This document shows, one piece after another, positions 44,478-54,820 of a stretch of 64,000 bases of DNA. The translations under genes were made by a program, and so were the position numbers. The stretch spans positions 372,001 through 436,000 of the forward strand of contig JAHRHY010000025.1 in NCBI GenBank assembly GCA_019671135.1. Direction: 5' to 3'. Source of the stretch: Linnemannia hyalina (Eukaryota; Mortierellomycota; Mortierellomycetes; Mortierellales; Mortierellaceae). Below the pieces are notes generated by a model that worked only from the letters and a program-made list of their open reading frames with translations, ran no database searches and was not told where the DNA came from. Position 1 is the first letter of the stretch. Each line of letters starts with the position of its first letter.

Positions 44478-45373
44478 CTATGGCCCGTCCTCAATGATGA
44501 GACTGCCTGGCTGTTGTCGCAGACGGTTTACAGATACCATCTGACTTGACAATATCTTCTCTGTGCTCCCGGGCAGTGCTAGAACATGCACCTCCTCGCC
44601 ATTCTCCAGCGTCACCACAAGCGATTCGGTGTGGCCAACTGTCAGAGTATCCACTCTGATATGACTGACCATGTGACACAGGATCGAAACTCATGACCAA
44701 GTTCAAGATCCTTCTGTCCTTGCTGACACTAGGCTGACTAATCAATAGGACCTTAGAAACTTCCAGAAGCCCGTCTGGCTTCTATCGGACACATATATAA
44801 ATAGTACATAGTTCATAGTTTAGTTCAGTAGTTCAGAACTCACCCTTTTATTAAAACAACTCTTCCTCAAAAAAACTAACCCAGACGGTAAAAGCCCGTA
44901 ACAAGACGGTAAAAGCCCGTTACACCAACGATATCAAGGGTCGTCTGGCGGTTTCCCGCCACTGTAAAGATGCCCCTCATTTGTTGGATCTGTTCCCGCA
45001 CGTCTTTGCTTTGCTGCACTTCCTCGGCATAACCATCGTTTTCATGCTCATCGAGATGCTTGTCAAGATCTTCAATGCGTGCGAATCCTTGGCCGCATTG
45101 CGGGCACCTGCGCTGCACATTGAGCGGGCCTTTGGTGTGCCTCGCGATATGAAGCTCATACTTTTGTCGAGACTGGAAGGAGTAAGTGCAGCCTTGCATC
45201 GTGCAAGGCAGCTTTTGTGAACGGTTTGCCTCTCCATCATGACAATCGGTTTGATGCGTTTTCAACGTGTGCTTGTTTTTGTATGGATTGTTGCATATGG
45301 AACAGCGGGTGGGAGTCATTGTGGCGTTCAGTAAGGTGTTCAAGACGACGTGAGAAGAAGGAAGGGGAATCAT
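44478..45373 (-). pseudogene. C2H2 zinc-finger gene split by a solo LTR
   Basis: Starting at 45373 (or at the internal ATG 45316), the minus strand encodes three C2H2 units: CSICNNPYKNKHTLKTH, CTMQGCTYSFQSRQKYELH and CPQCGQGFARIEDLDKHLDE, then an acidic/coiled part. At 44924 the frame runs into an LTR, giving a false stop at 44876. Beyond the LTR the same frame resumes at 44634 (HTESLVVTLENGEEVHVLAL) and ends at 44478; that part is homologous to the plus-strand paralogue (INLKSGKTENALAL). If the LTR and one copy of its 5-bp duplication are ignored, the two halves are in phase. Probably a DNA-binding regulator before the insertion. Confidence 0.75.
44640..44924 (+). mobile_element. Solo LTR with 5-bp target duplication CCAAC
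   Basis: 285 bp starting TGTCAGAG and ending CGTTACA, flanked by ccaac at 44635-44639 and 44925-44929. Inside are acatatataaatag (TATA) and ttattaaaac (polyadenylation-like). The 3' part has a 22-base direct repeat, gacggtaaaagcccgtaaca and a near copy. It lies inside a zinc-finger coding region. This is the clearest insertion scar in the window, together with the one at 50 kb. Confidence 0.85.
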
Positions 45374-45432
45374 TCATCATAAATGCTGCAAGCAGTGGCT
45401 TAGACCAAACTTGGTCAGTCATTTAAAGCTTT

Positions 45433-45468
45433 TTCAATCCTGTGCAATCCTGTGCAATCCATCGCAAT
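45433..45468. repeat. Inverted copies of the GGATTGCAC decamer
   Basis: Three units reading tgcaatcctg on the plus strand (ggattgcaca on the minus) plus a degenerate fourth. They lie in the 108-bp gap between two head-to-head zinc-finger genes, 1.7 kb from the large array of the same decamer. Confidence 0.85.
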
Positions 45469-45481
45469 CTTTCTCCCGACT

Positions 45482-46596
45482 ATGGACCACATTAGACGCA
45501 CTCCGAGAACTGGCACTAAGGGCGCAACGAGCCCCAAGATCACACGTCTCGTAAAGCTCACGTGCGCCATTTGCCAAAAGGATTACAAGAACAAAACCAC
45601 ATTGCAATCGCATCTCTTCGACTGTCACGACAATGGGGCAAAACGAGTGCATCCGCTCAAGTGCATTCAGTCCTCATGCAACGTCCTCCTTTCAGTCGCG
45701 ACAAAAGTATCTAAAACACATTGGCACCTGCACAGGCGATTCCTCCCCCCCTTCAACTGCCGCGACCGGCACCACTTTCATCGCCTCAATCACCAAAGAG
45801 CAAAGTAATGACGAGGACGAGGAGAGGTTGAGGTCCAGGATGCAGCTGACGCTGTTGCTGAGACATGGGTCGATGTTCAGGGTGAAGAGGAGTTGACCAT
45901 GATCAGGACCAGAGTGGCAAAAGGTTCGACAGATTGCAGGAACAGCTGATTTCCCTAATAGGAAATATAAATACGGCCGAATTCTTGTTGAGCCTCACGG
46001 AGCCCATCGCCATCAATCTCAAGAGTGGCAAGACTGAGAATGCTCTGGCCCTTCCTGGAGGCACGAAGCGACTGTTACGGGATATGGAGGTCTCCATCCA
46101 GCCAGTCAAGCGCAGGGCCTCGAAGGGTAACGACTTTCAAGACAGCGAGCTCTGTCCTGCCCTTGCAATACATGCGTTCGGTGGTCTTATGGACGACGAC
46201 TTATGCTATCGCACATTCCGCAAAGATGGCAGCGACGTCGCCAAGCAACTTGCCGAGGCCTTGATCCAATCAGGAGCAGCTGTCTTGCTTGCTCTTAAGG
46301 TAGAGGTGTATGGCCGTTCTCCGACCGAGGATCCTCACCAGCAAGACGTGGCTCACCCCATCTCAGGCTCATTCATTGTCCAGTCTCTTCTGCACGACGG
46401 TACCACCAAGATCCTGATCGGCACCCAAACATGGAACGCCCTGGTAACGTCTGCTGTTATCCTTACACGTGGAGCGGTTGTTGTTGGTCCCAACAACACG
46501 GTCTTCTGTCGTGAATCTAGACTTGAACAAGGCAGAGTTGACCTTTTCTTAGGCAGGATCAGGGAGAGGGGTGAGGGAAGAGGACAAAGGGAATAG
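45482..46596 (+). pseudogene. Frameshifted C2H2 zinc-finger paralogue
   Basis: Starts MDHIRRTPRTG and encodes CAICQKDYKNKTTLQSH and FDCHDNGAKR, matching the first finger of the minus-strand gene. A shift near 45685 moves to SFQSRQKYLKHIG, a second near 45825 to EVQDAADAVAETWVDV, and a third near 45893 to GKRFDRLQEQLISLIG. The last frame is open to 46596 and includes INLKSGKTENALAL and a globular C-terminal region (CPALAIHAFGGLMDDDLCYR) that is absent from the truncated partner. Three frameshifts make it non-functional as written, unless these are base-calling errors. Confidence 0.75.
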
Positions 46597-46707
46597 GGAG
46601 TCGGATATGGGGTTTCAAGGTGTAGACAAAGTAGTATTCAAGTTACTAGGTAAGGATCAAACTATTTGTGGTGCTATGATATATATATGTGCGTTTCGAA
46701 AGCAATG

Positions 46708-47361
46708 CTAATTAATTGTCTTAGCTAACTGCGCCCAAGGATCAACTGATCGTGCTAAGGGTCGACCGATCATGCCAATAGTCGACTTATCATAGGGAAC
46801 GACACGACACATCCCCATCCCCGATCCAAGGTTTGAGTTCTGAAAGACTCGCGTCAGAATATGACGGTCGAGCGGCAGACAAGATCCAAGTTCGATGAAC
46901 CCATTTCCATCGAACCATACGCAGGCGTTTTCATGAAGTTCCTTGCGCACAAGTTCTTGCCTGTGACGCTGAAGGCCCTGTGGGACTATTTCATGGGCTA
47001 GAAATGGTCAGAAATCAAACTGGTAGTCTTCATCTTTTATCGGCTGCACCACACTCACCGCCTGGACAAGAATGACATCGAGTCCAAACTTCAAGAGGTG
47101 GTGAGCATCAAGAACAGGACCCAGAGCGACTCGAAGATCCTTGGCGATGTTAGGGAACTGGTTTTGGCTTTTGAGGAAAGAGTCTATTTCAGCTTCCCAG
47201 CGAACTGGAAAGAGCAATTGTCTCCGGATCCTTGCGGGACACATCACCAACGCGATCACCAATCTCAACCAGGACATCGTGGCCCGCGAAATCGGGAAGC
47301 ACATACGGATCGTGTTGACTGATAGGAGCTCTTGAGTCGTTGTCGCATGCAGCTTGACCAT
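46708..47361 (-). pseudogene. Unrecognised gene with in-frame stop
   Basis: From ATG 47361 the minus strand reads SFLKSQNQFPNIAKDLRVAL and HHLLKFGLDVILVQA, meets a donor-like gtgagt, then a TGA near 47008, then continues in the same frame (EIVPQGLQRHRQELVRKELH, CVWFDGNGFIELGSCLPLD) to 46708. The gtgagt-to-ttctag interval is 61 bases, which would break the phase, so a clean intron does not explain the stop. A tataaata box lies about 75 bp upstream. No family was recognised; it could be a young pseudogene. Confidence 0.45.
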
Positions 47362-50035
47362 CTTTCGCTCTTAACATATTCTTATACCTCCTCCAAAGAT
47401 GGACACAGCAAGATAGCTAGGGAGTTATATGGTATTTATACTGGATGATCTGGAGGTGGCGTGTGGAAGAAGGATTGGACAAAGAAGTGCCAATAAAGAC
47501 TGCGACGCAAACCCGAAAACGTGTGTGTGTATCACAGTAAACATTGGTAGGAATGAAGAGCTCATTCCGTGTGACATGAGTAAGCTCATTCATTTCACGA
47601 GCGCCATTGCAACTGTGACATCTCAGGCAGACCCTAAAGTTAATAGACCATGTTACGGGGTACTTCCACCCCTGTTTACGATAAAAACCCTAGATGTGTG
47701 GCGCGTGGACCCACATCTTCTTCCCGCCGATTCTTTTTCCCAACAATATACTTCACCGTCGCCTGTCCCCTGCCCCCGTGATCTTTTTAGTGTGCGCTGT
47801 TAAGTAGATCAAATTGAGACGTATTGAAATGACACTTCCTGGAAAAAAAATGGGAGGGTTACATGTGATTAGTCACTCAACGCATTTTTGAGTAAAGCTT
47901 ACTTAAAGCTCCTTTAACTGTCAAAGCGACCTACGCCTTGAGAAATCAAGGTGTGAGCTATCAACAAACACTGGGTTCTAGAATATAATTCAGGAGAAAG
48001 AAAGAGCCAACATCAAGGGATCAAAAGGCAATGCCTCTACGAGCGATTGGCTTCCACGGACCAGTTTTCCAGTATCTATTTTGGTGCTATTGTATCTTTA
48101 CTACATCCCATTGGCTCGCATTTCCATCGTCTCCTGTATGTCTGTACCTTGTCGGCCTGTCAGTCCATCGTTTCTTTCAGCGTTTCTTTAACATATCCAC
48201 CTTTTTGCGCCGCCTCCTTCCATTTCCTTTCTACCTCCTGCTATGTTCCAGAGCGTCCTTCTCAGCCTCCTGGTGTTCTTGGTTTTCGTCTTTCTCGGCG
48301 TCTTTTAGAAAAGAAGGACTGATTTTACTTTTTTATTTTATCCGCGCTGCCACTCATCAACACCTTTTGGCATACCTCACAGGCCTGTCTAAACTGTTCG
48401 CATACCATTATTCCCACAATGCTTCAGTGTATCAATGGAAACCGCTTTCATTTCAGCCGGCAGGAATACTTGTCAGTGAGACACCACTGGAAGAAGCAGG
48501 ATCCTGCTTTAACAGCCCGCGCGAATGAGCAGTCTGCCCAGAAACGAGGAAGAAAGGGATAAGCACACGACCCTACTGTGCTCCTGCATGGTGCGGCCAT
48601 GGTTAACACTATCTTGGTTTTCTGAGGATAACGCCTCAAGTTCAAGTCTGGGACCCCTGGTTGCTAATGAGAAATGAAAGCCATAATTTTTTCTCATGCC
48701 ATGGTGTCATTAGATCCTCTCAACCTTATGGGTCACGAATCTCGAATTCCTGGATGGCCCAAAGTCATCGCCCTTTTACCATTTCACTCGAGGCTAGGGA
48801 TGAGTGGGCCAGGGTACTTACCTTGTTCGTGCTATGAACCCTCAGGCCACATGTGCCTCATACTCGATGTACTACTACCACCTGCTTACTAGTATCTGCT
48901 GCATTCATAAGAAAGGGAAAGAAGCACGGCACGCTTTTTTTTATTACTATTTCCACATGACTGAACGACTGTCGGATCTACATGCATGACTCTCTCGCCA
49001 TATGACTATGGGATGATGGTAAGTATGAGTGAGTGTCTACAGGAAGTTTCAAAAGAAAAAAAAAAGTGAGGGATGAGAGATGAGAGAGAGTAGGACACGA
49101 CACCACGCACATGCACACTAGTAAACCCACATCTGTTGCGCGCCCCGTAAAAGACCTCTTGCAGGCAGTGAAAAAATAGGAGGTGGGTGCAGGCATGTCT
49201 CTGGAAAATAATAACCGGGGTTGTGATAAGCAATGAGGTTATGGGGAAATGGAATAACGAAACAAAGAGAGGGATCTGTTTATTCAGGAACGAAGAGTGC
49301 TTATGTACTCTTCGTTCCTTATGTTACACGTGCTTATAGCTCATAACCTTCCTCCAGGGGGAAGGCTGAAAGCCGGGTTATATAGAAGAGCTAGAAGAAG
49401 TGTGTCCATGCTGGTAAGGGAGTAGACTATTACTAACTTAACAAAACGATATGAAGATCGAGTACTGTGACTGATGAAAAGAGCTGTCGTTTTGTGTTTG
49501 AGGAAAAAATAAGAAACCCTTAGAAGAAAGGGTGTATTGCGCGTTTCAAATAAAACGATGGGAAAATTCGGATTCTAATCTGATACGCCAAAAAAAAAAA
49601 AAAAAAAAGCATCGTTTTTCAACCTTACCACCATGTCAAAGAAACAAAATCCTTCAAAGAGACGTATCCTTACCCGCCAGAGCGCTCCTCCACAAAAGTT
49701 CTGACGCTTTTCTGCACTTCTGTTGGCTAAACTGGAGGGACTTGGCGTGCCTTCTTCTCATACACTTGCCCTGTCGCATTGTATCGTTAACATGAGATAT
49801 CACTAAAGTACGTACTGTTAAATGGAGTTAGCATGACGTTACACCTTGTCAAGATATTACACTTTATTAAGGGTAGCTGGCTTCTTACTTTCAAAACTTT
49901 CAGATCCCACACCATATCCTCTAAATGGGCCAGCTTTCAGTTTTCCAGTAGAAAGTGCATTGTGCTTGTGGTATAAAAACAACAGCTAAACACGTGCTAA
50001 ACCCATGTAAAATCAGGCATATAGGTGTAATAGGA
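47362..50035. other. 2.7-kb spacer, mostly featureless
   Basis: An open stretch at 48031-48528 (165 residues, hydrophobic, Ser/Phe-rich) has no domain and is doubtful. Around 49.2-49.45 kb, minus-strand tatataa and aataaa signals suggest LTR debris with a hairpin (listed separately). A run of 18 A lies at 49590-49607. Nothing else is supported. Confidence 0.35.
49287..49318. repeat. Perfect 12-bp hairpin
   Basis: ggaacgaagagt and actcttcgttcc are exact inverted copies around an 8-base loop (gcttatgt). It lies in DNA with LTR-like signals, so it may be part of an LTR or a transcript stem. No poly-T tail follows. Confidence 0.85.
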
Positions 50036-50333
50036 GCAGAGCAAGAGTATATGAACAAGGAACAGAGAGAGAGGCAAGGACGAGAGGAAGGACAAGATAG
50101 TAAGAGGGACAAGAGGAAAGGCTAGAAACGGATCAGGTTTATTGTACAGAGAGAGAGGGTATTTATACGTCTATGATATTAGGCATACTGGAGAGGTAAT
50201 AATAAGCAGGGGTAATATGTAAGACAAACACACAAGATACTAACAAGGTAAGTAAGGAATAAGGCAGTAGAAAGCAGGAGGCAATCTACAATCCTGGTAC
50301 ACTATGATCCTATGGCACTATGATACTATCACA
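50036..50333 (-). mobile_element. Solo LTR with 5-bp target duplication ATAGG
   Basis: 298 bp with ends TGTAATAG and CTATCACA on the plus strand, flanked by atagg at 50031-50035 and 50334-50338. The minus strand has tgtgatagtatcatag at its start and gtataaataccctctctct plus aataaa inside, as in the LTR at 36085-36434. The exact duplication shows a single insertion followed by LTR-LTR recombination. Confidence 0.9.
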
Positions 50334-50689
50334 ATAGGTCATATACAAAAGATTTTGGGTAGGAGCTCCAACCTTTGAAAGATGGTCCTATAGGATTCAG
50401 CACGTAACTCATTCAAGTTTAAAGGTCGGTAGAAACTAAAAAGACCGCACAAGTTGAAAAAGAAAATCGGGATGCATTAATCCAATTAACTGATTCATTC
50501 GATTCAGGCATTTCGATTCCGACGATAATCCGATGTCGGTCCATGCAAAAAGAAACAAGTGCATGAATGAGGCTACGAATCGAGAGAATGAATGACAGGA
50601 ATCTGGGGGCCGTTCGGAACATTGGTGAATGAGTATTTCAAACAAAAAGTCAAAATCGCAAAAAGAAGAATCACTTTTTTGGGGCACTT

Positions 50690-51130
50690 TAGCTTCTTGA
50701 GGACACGCTCGAGGTGGATCTTATGTTGCTCTTCATTCTCACTAAACACCAGGATATCATCCAAGTAGATGATGACGATGGAGTCTAGTTCCTCCTTGAA
50801 CACATCGTTCATGAGGCACATGAATGTCGCTGGAGCATTCGTCAGACCGAACGGGAGAACTAGGAACTCATAAAGACCGTAACGTGTGCGGAAGGCGGTC
50901 TTTGGGATATCTTCTTCCTGGATCTTGGTCTGGTGGTTTCCGGAACGGAGGTCGAGTTTACTGAAAACCTTGGCATTGTGGAGACGGTCGAGCAACTCAT
51001 CGATCCTTGGTAGAAGGTACTTATTCTTGACGGTTTGCTTGTTAAAGGCTCGGTAATCCACACACATGCGGAGATAACCTTCTTTCTTCTTGACAAACAG
51101 GACAGGTGCACCGTATGGAGACTTGCTAGT
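50690..51130 (-). pseudogene. Ty3/gypsy reverse-transcriptase fragment
   Basis: The minus strand reads [64 protein letters not shown] and the polymerase signature YLDDILVFS, then [13 protein letters not shown] before homology ends near 50690. This covers about the first 140 residues of the RT domain. The fragment is cut off at 51130, just before sequence related to the tip of the palindromic element. Protease, RNase H and integrase are absent. Confidence 0.9.
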
Positions 51131-51179
51131 GTGGTGATGTGAACGGGAATCGTTCTCTCACGCGCGATTTTGTTCGAAT

Positions 51180-51282
51180 TGTTGCAAAAAGATGTGGTGA
51201 CTAGGCAGTGGCGGCGATGCCTTAGATTAGCAGTCATATTCTTTAGTAGACATAGTATTGGTAGTGCGCCGAGCCCTCTTGT
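51180..51282. repeat. Outer-arm fragment, reversed, just outside the left tip
   Basis: The segment from ttgcaaaaagatgtggtg to gtgcgccgagccctctt is the reverse complement of the arm's own sequence at about 51605-51692. It abuts the tgttactcag tip at 51283, so two tips or spacer pieces lie head to head here. Confidence 0.85.
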
Positions 51283-52391
51283 TGTTACTCAGGGGAGAGG
51301 GTCGACGGCCAGAGTTGTAGGACCGCTGTTAGGTCCTCAATTGGTACGGAGGGGGGAAGGGGTTGTAGGTTGGAGGGAGGGGAAGTGATAATAGCGTCCT
51401 AAAGGAATCACACAAAACGATACACTGCAGCGTGCCAGCGAAACTCTTGTCAATACTGCTCTCGTCCAAGTGATGTGTAAAAGGACCCTGTATTCATATT
51501 ATTAAAGAGGGGGTTGTTACCTGCAGCGTGCCAGCGAAACTCTTGTCAATACTGCTCTCGTCCAAGAAGTGATGTGTAAAAGGACAAAGAGCAGACAAGA
51601 AGGCTCGGCGCACTACTAATACTATCTACTAAAGAATATGACTGCTAACCTAAGGCATCGCCGCCACTGCCTAGCCACCACATCTTTTTGTAACAGCAAT
51701 AAAAACGAAGGATGGAGCAATTTGGCCCCTTCTGCTTTTTCTGATTTATTTTACCGACTTTTGACTTTTGTTCTTCATATTGAACTGGAAGTCCACGGCA
51801 ATACTCAGGTATACCATCGCCTTCCAGACGTGGATGACCTTCACGCGGTTGCAATTTGGCACTGTAGGGCATGAGGAGACAATATGATTGTACGCGTTGC
51901 TAACCATTGTTTCCAGGTTTTAAATAGGGCGACATCATGGTATTCAGCTTCTCATATCTCATACAAAATAAATTACATGACCTGGCTCGGAGCGCAGAGG
52001 GAGAGCATACTCTTTTCCTTTTTTTTCACCCATGTTGATGAGGATCCATCCCGACCTTCCTCAGCTCCAATTCTTTGGTGCACGATCCACATCCACTTTC
52101 TACTTTCCCATCCGACTCTTTTTTTTTGACATGATCCATATTCCTCGCAGTAGACCCGTGCAAAATACTTGGACTGCAGAGCGAGCGCAGAGAGAAAGTT
52201 TTGAGCATTTTTATTATGCGGCATGGATTATCCGTCTTCTAATTCTTCATCTTTTCGGCCTGGCCTGGTTCCCAGGTGTTTGGTGGTGGCTGTGTCAGGA
52301 ATTAGCCGTGAGCGGAAGATAGGGGTGACTTGGCAATTAGACAGATCTGGCGTCCCATCCGACTCCTCCAACCTACCTCGAGAACCGAAAT

Positions 52392-53342
52392 CTACTCACC
52401 CCTCCCCTCAAGCGCCGCCCTCAGCGACTCCGCAACACCCACGCTCGGCGGACACAACCTCAACATCTCCCCCGCCGTCGGCGCACCCTCCAACCCGCTC
52501 CTCCCGTCCCACACCATCTCAATGCCCGCGCGTATCGACTCCACAGCACTCTCTCCATACCCCTGGCTCGCCAACCCCTCCAACCAGTCCTGATACTGGA
52601 ATTTTGTCTCTGCAACCGACACACCGGCTTCTCGTCCCACGATGTCGGCGATGTCCCGGCCTGTCACGTCCGCGGGGCCACTGAGCACGTACCGTTTCCG
52701 ATTGTGTGGCGAAGGGTTCGGGAGCGCGAGGAGGGCCGCGGCGGCGCGGCCTACGTCCGCGGGGTCGATGAGCGCGATGGGGACATCTGCGGCAGGGATG
52801 ACATTAAGACAAGTCTGCGTGCCTGTCTCCCTATACTCCTTGATCCAGTCCACAGTATTCCCCAGAAAGGAACTCGTGAAGACATTCGGTCTCAGCGCTG
52901 TCCACATAACATCCCCATACTCAGGCGTCGAAAGCAGTTCCTCGACCGCCCAGTGCGCGCGCCCATAATACACCGGGCTCGCGGGGCCAATGAAACACAG
53001 ATTCGTAGACAGCTTAACGATGTATTTCACGCCTGCCGCGAGCGCAGCGACGAGCAGGGCCGACTCGTCGAAGAACTGCGTGGGCAGGTTGTGCGGCGCG
53101 ACGTAGATGCGCTGGATGGAGTTGGCGAGCAGCCAGGAGGTTGTGATGGTGGTCCAGTCTTTTTCGAGGATGGTGACGCGGGGGAGGAGTGAGAGGGACT
53201 GGGAGGCGGGGCTGGTGAGGGAGCGAGTGAGGGCTAGGATTTGGTAGTCCAGGCCTGCGCTGGTGAGGAGGGCGGGGAGGTGGGCGAGCACGCTGCGGCC
53301 GGTGTTGCCGGTTGCGCCGATGATGAGGATGTTGTGAGGCAT
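52392..53342 (-). CDS. NmrA-like NAD(P)-binding protein (left-arm copy)
   Basis: A single exon of 316 residues. The N-terminus is a Rossmann fold with the dinucleotide motif IIGATGNTGRS (GxxGxxG). Further family-like features are IYVAPHNLP, VKYIVKLSTNLCF, MWTALRPNVF and a PADVGRAAAALL helix. This is the NmrA/atypical short-chain dehydrogenase group, which includes NAD(P)H sensors and quinone reductase-like enzymes; Tyr and Lys of the classical catalytic site are not clearly placed, so activity is uncertain. An upstream in-frame extension exists, but the ATG at 53342 directly precedes the fold and follows a ttttataac box. Codons are markedly GC-rich compared with the surrounding AT-rich arm. 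An identical protein lies in the right arm. Confidence 0.88.
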   Translation of the reverse strand: MPHNILIIGATGNTGRSVLAHLPALLTSAGLDYQILALTRSLTSPASQSLSLLPRVTILEKDWTTITTSWLLANSIQRIYVAPHNLPTQFFDESALLVAALAAGVKYIVKLSTNLCFIGPASPVYYGRAHWAVEELLSTPEYGDVMWTALRPNVFTSSFLGNTVDWIKEYRETGTQTCLNVIPAADVPIALIDPADVGRAAAALLALPNPSPHNRKRYVLSGPADVTGRDIADIVGREAGVSVAETKFQYQDWLEGLASQGYGESAVESIRAGIEMVWDGRSGLEGAPTAGEMLRLCPPSVGVAESLRAALEGRGE

Positions 53343-53838
53343 TGTTGGAGGGGTGGGGGAAGATGGATGAGGGGTGTTGTTGGGTTTGTTATAAAAGTGA
53401 GGAATGAGAGCTGGGGATGAGCAATGACCTCGGACCACTGGTGGTGACGCTAGTTTTGGATTACCAATTATCAGCTTATCAAGCAATAACAAGTTATGAT
53501 AAATATTCAAGGTGACTGCGACATCGGAATACAGGATAGTGGGCGCGATAATTACGTCCCGAAATGATGCAACTCGCACCCACCCAGTATCAGAACTATA
53601 GGCTCGGCTCCAGCTTCCATCCGTTTCATATTGCGAGGGTTGGAAATCTTTTCGATTTCTTTGGACACTCTTCATATGACGGCTGGCTGGCATCCAGCGC
53701 AACTCAACGGGATCCCAAAAAGGAAAGAGGGGTGAGGTCTGACATCACGATATGTAATTGACCAGTATTTCTCTAATTGACAGCGGCCTTAACGAGCGAG
53801 CCATAAATGACCCATGGTAACCTTGGCCATCCTTCTCT

Positions 53839-54293
53839 CATTAAAACACTTTACCCATTTCGCTTCACTCTTCCTCAACTTATTCTTATTCACCCTATTC
53901 TCTCATTAAAACACTTTACCCATTTCGCTTCACTCTTCCTCAACTTATTCTTATTCACCCTATTCTCTCATTAAAACACTTTACCCATTTCGCTTCACTC
54001 TTCCTCAACTTATTCTTATTCACCCTATTCTCTCATTAAAACACTTTACCCATTTCGCTTCACTCTTCCTCAACTTATTCTTATTCACCCTATTCTCTCA
54101 TTAAAACACTTTACCCATTTCGCTTCACTCTTCCTCAACTTATTCTTATTCACCCTATTCTCTCATTAAAACACTTTACCCATTTCGCTTCACTCTTCCT
54201 CAACTTATTCTTATTCACCCTATTCTCTCATTAAAACACTTTACCCATTTCGCTTCACTCTTCCTCAACTTATTCTTATTCACCCTATTCTCT
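53839..54293. repeat. 65-bp tandem repeat, seven copies (left arm)
   Basis: Units start at 53839, 53904, 53969, 54034, 54099, 54164 and 54229, each beginning cattaaaacactttacccat and ending caccctattctct; all seven look identical. The array lies between the NmrA-like gene and the inner gene's promoter. The right arm has five copies. Confidence 0.97.
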
Positions 54294-54820
54294 CTTTTGT
54301 GCATTTGCCCTGATCTTGCTGTGTCTGCATCTGTGTCTGCATCTGTGTCTGCATCTGTGTCTGTGTCGATTGTGTTGTCCGCCTTGTCCCTCCATCGTTG
54401 CCTATCCCAGTCTCACGTACAGACAGCAACACAAACACCCCTCTTTATACATTCATATTGGACGCGTATCTTTCTTCTAATTATTAGCTGCTCTCCTTCT
54501 TTTCACACCCAGTCTCGCTTGCCGTGTCGTCTGCTCCAGCCGTGTCTGTATCTGTGTCTGTGTCAAGTGTGTCCGTCCTTGCTCGTCTATGTAATCGCTT
54601 CGTTGCCTCTCCTCCAGGTACAGCAACGCAAGCACTCTTGCTCCTATGTTTTGTCCCAAAATAGCCCTTAGGTTGCTCCTATTTTCCTTTCATGTACTGA
54701 CCTATCGTTCTCTGTTATACATTACAGCTCTCGTCCTCCAATCACCCGTCCTTCTATTGCCGACAGTTTCTCGCCAGTCGCTTGCATCACCTCGTCCCCT
54801 ATCATCGCAACACATCAACC
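54294..54820 (+). promoter_or_regulatory. Left-arm promoter and leader of the inner gene
   Basis: Follows the 65-bp repeats. Contains a tgtctgcatc microsatellite (54318-54365), pyrimidine-rich DNA and a donor-like ccaggtacag (about 54615) that could start a leader intron. It ends aacacatcaaccATGG. The same sequence, reversed, precedes the RecQ-like gene, so one promoter sequence seems to serve both inner genes. Confidence 0.6.

Noticed and set aside
48031..48528. 165-residue hydrophobic open frame
   Set aside because: No domain, no clear promoter or splice signals; composition is what pyrimidine-rich DNA would encode.
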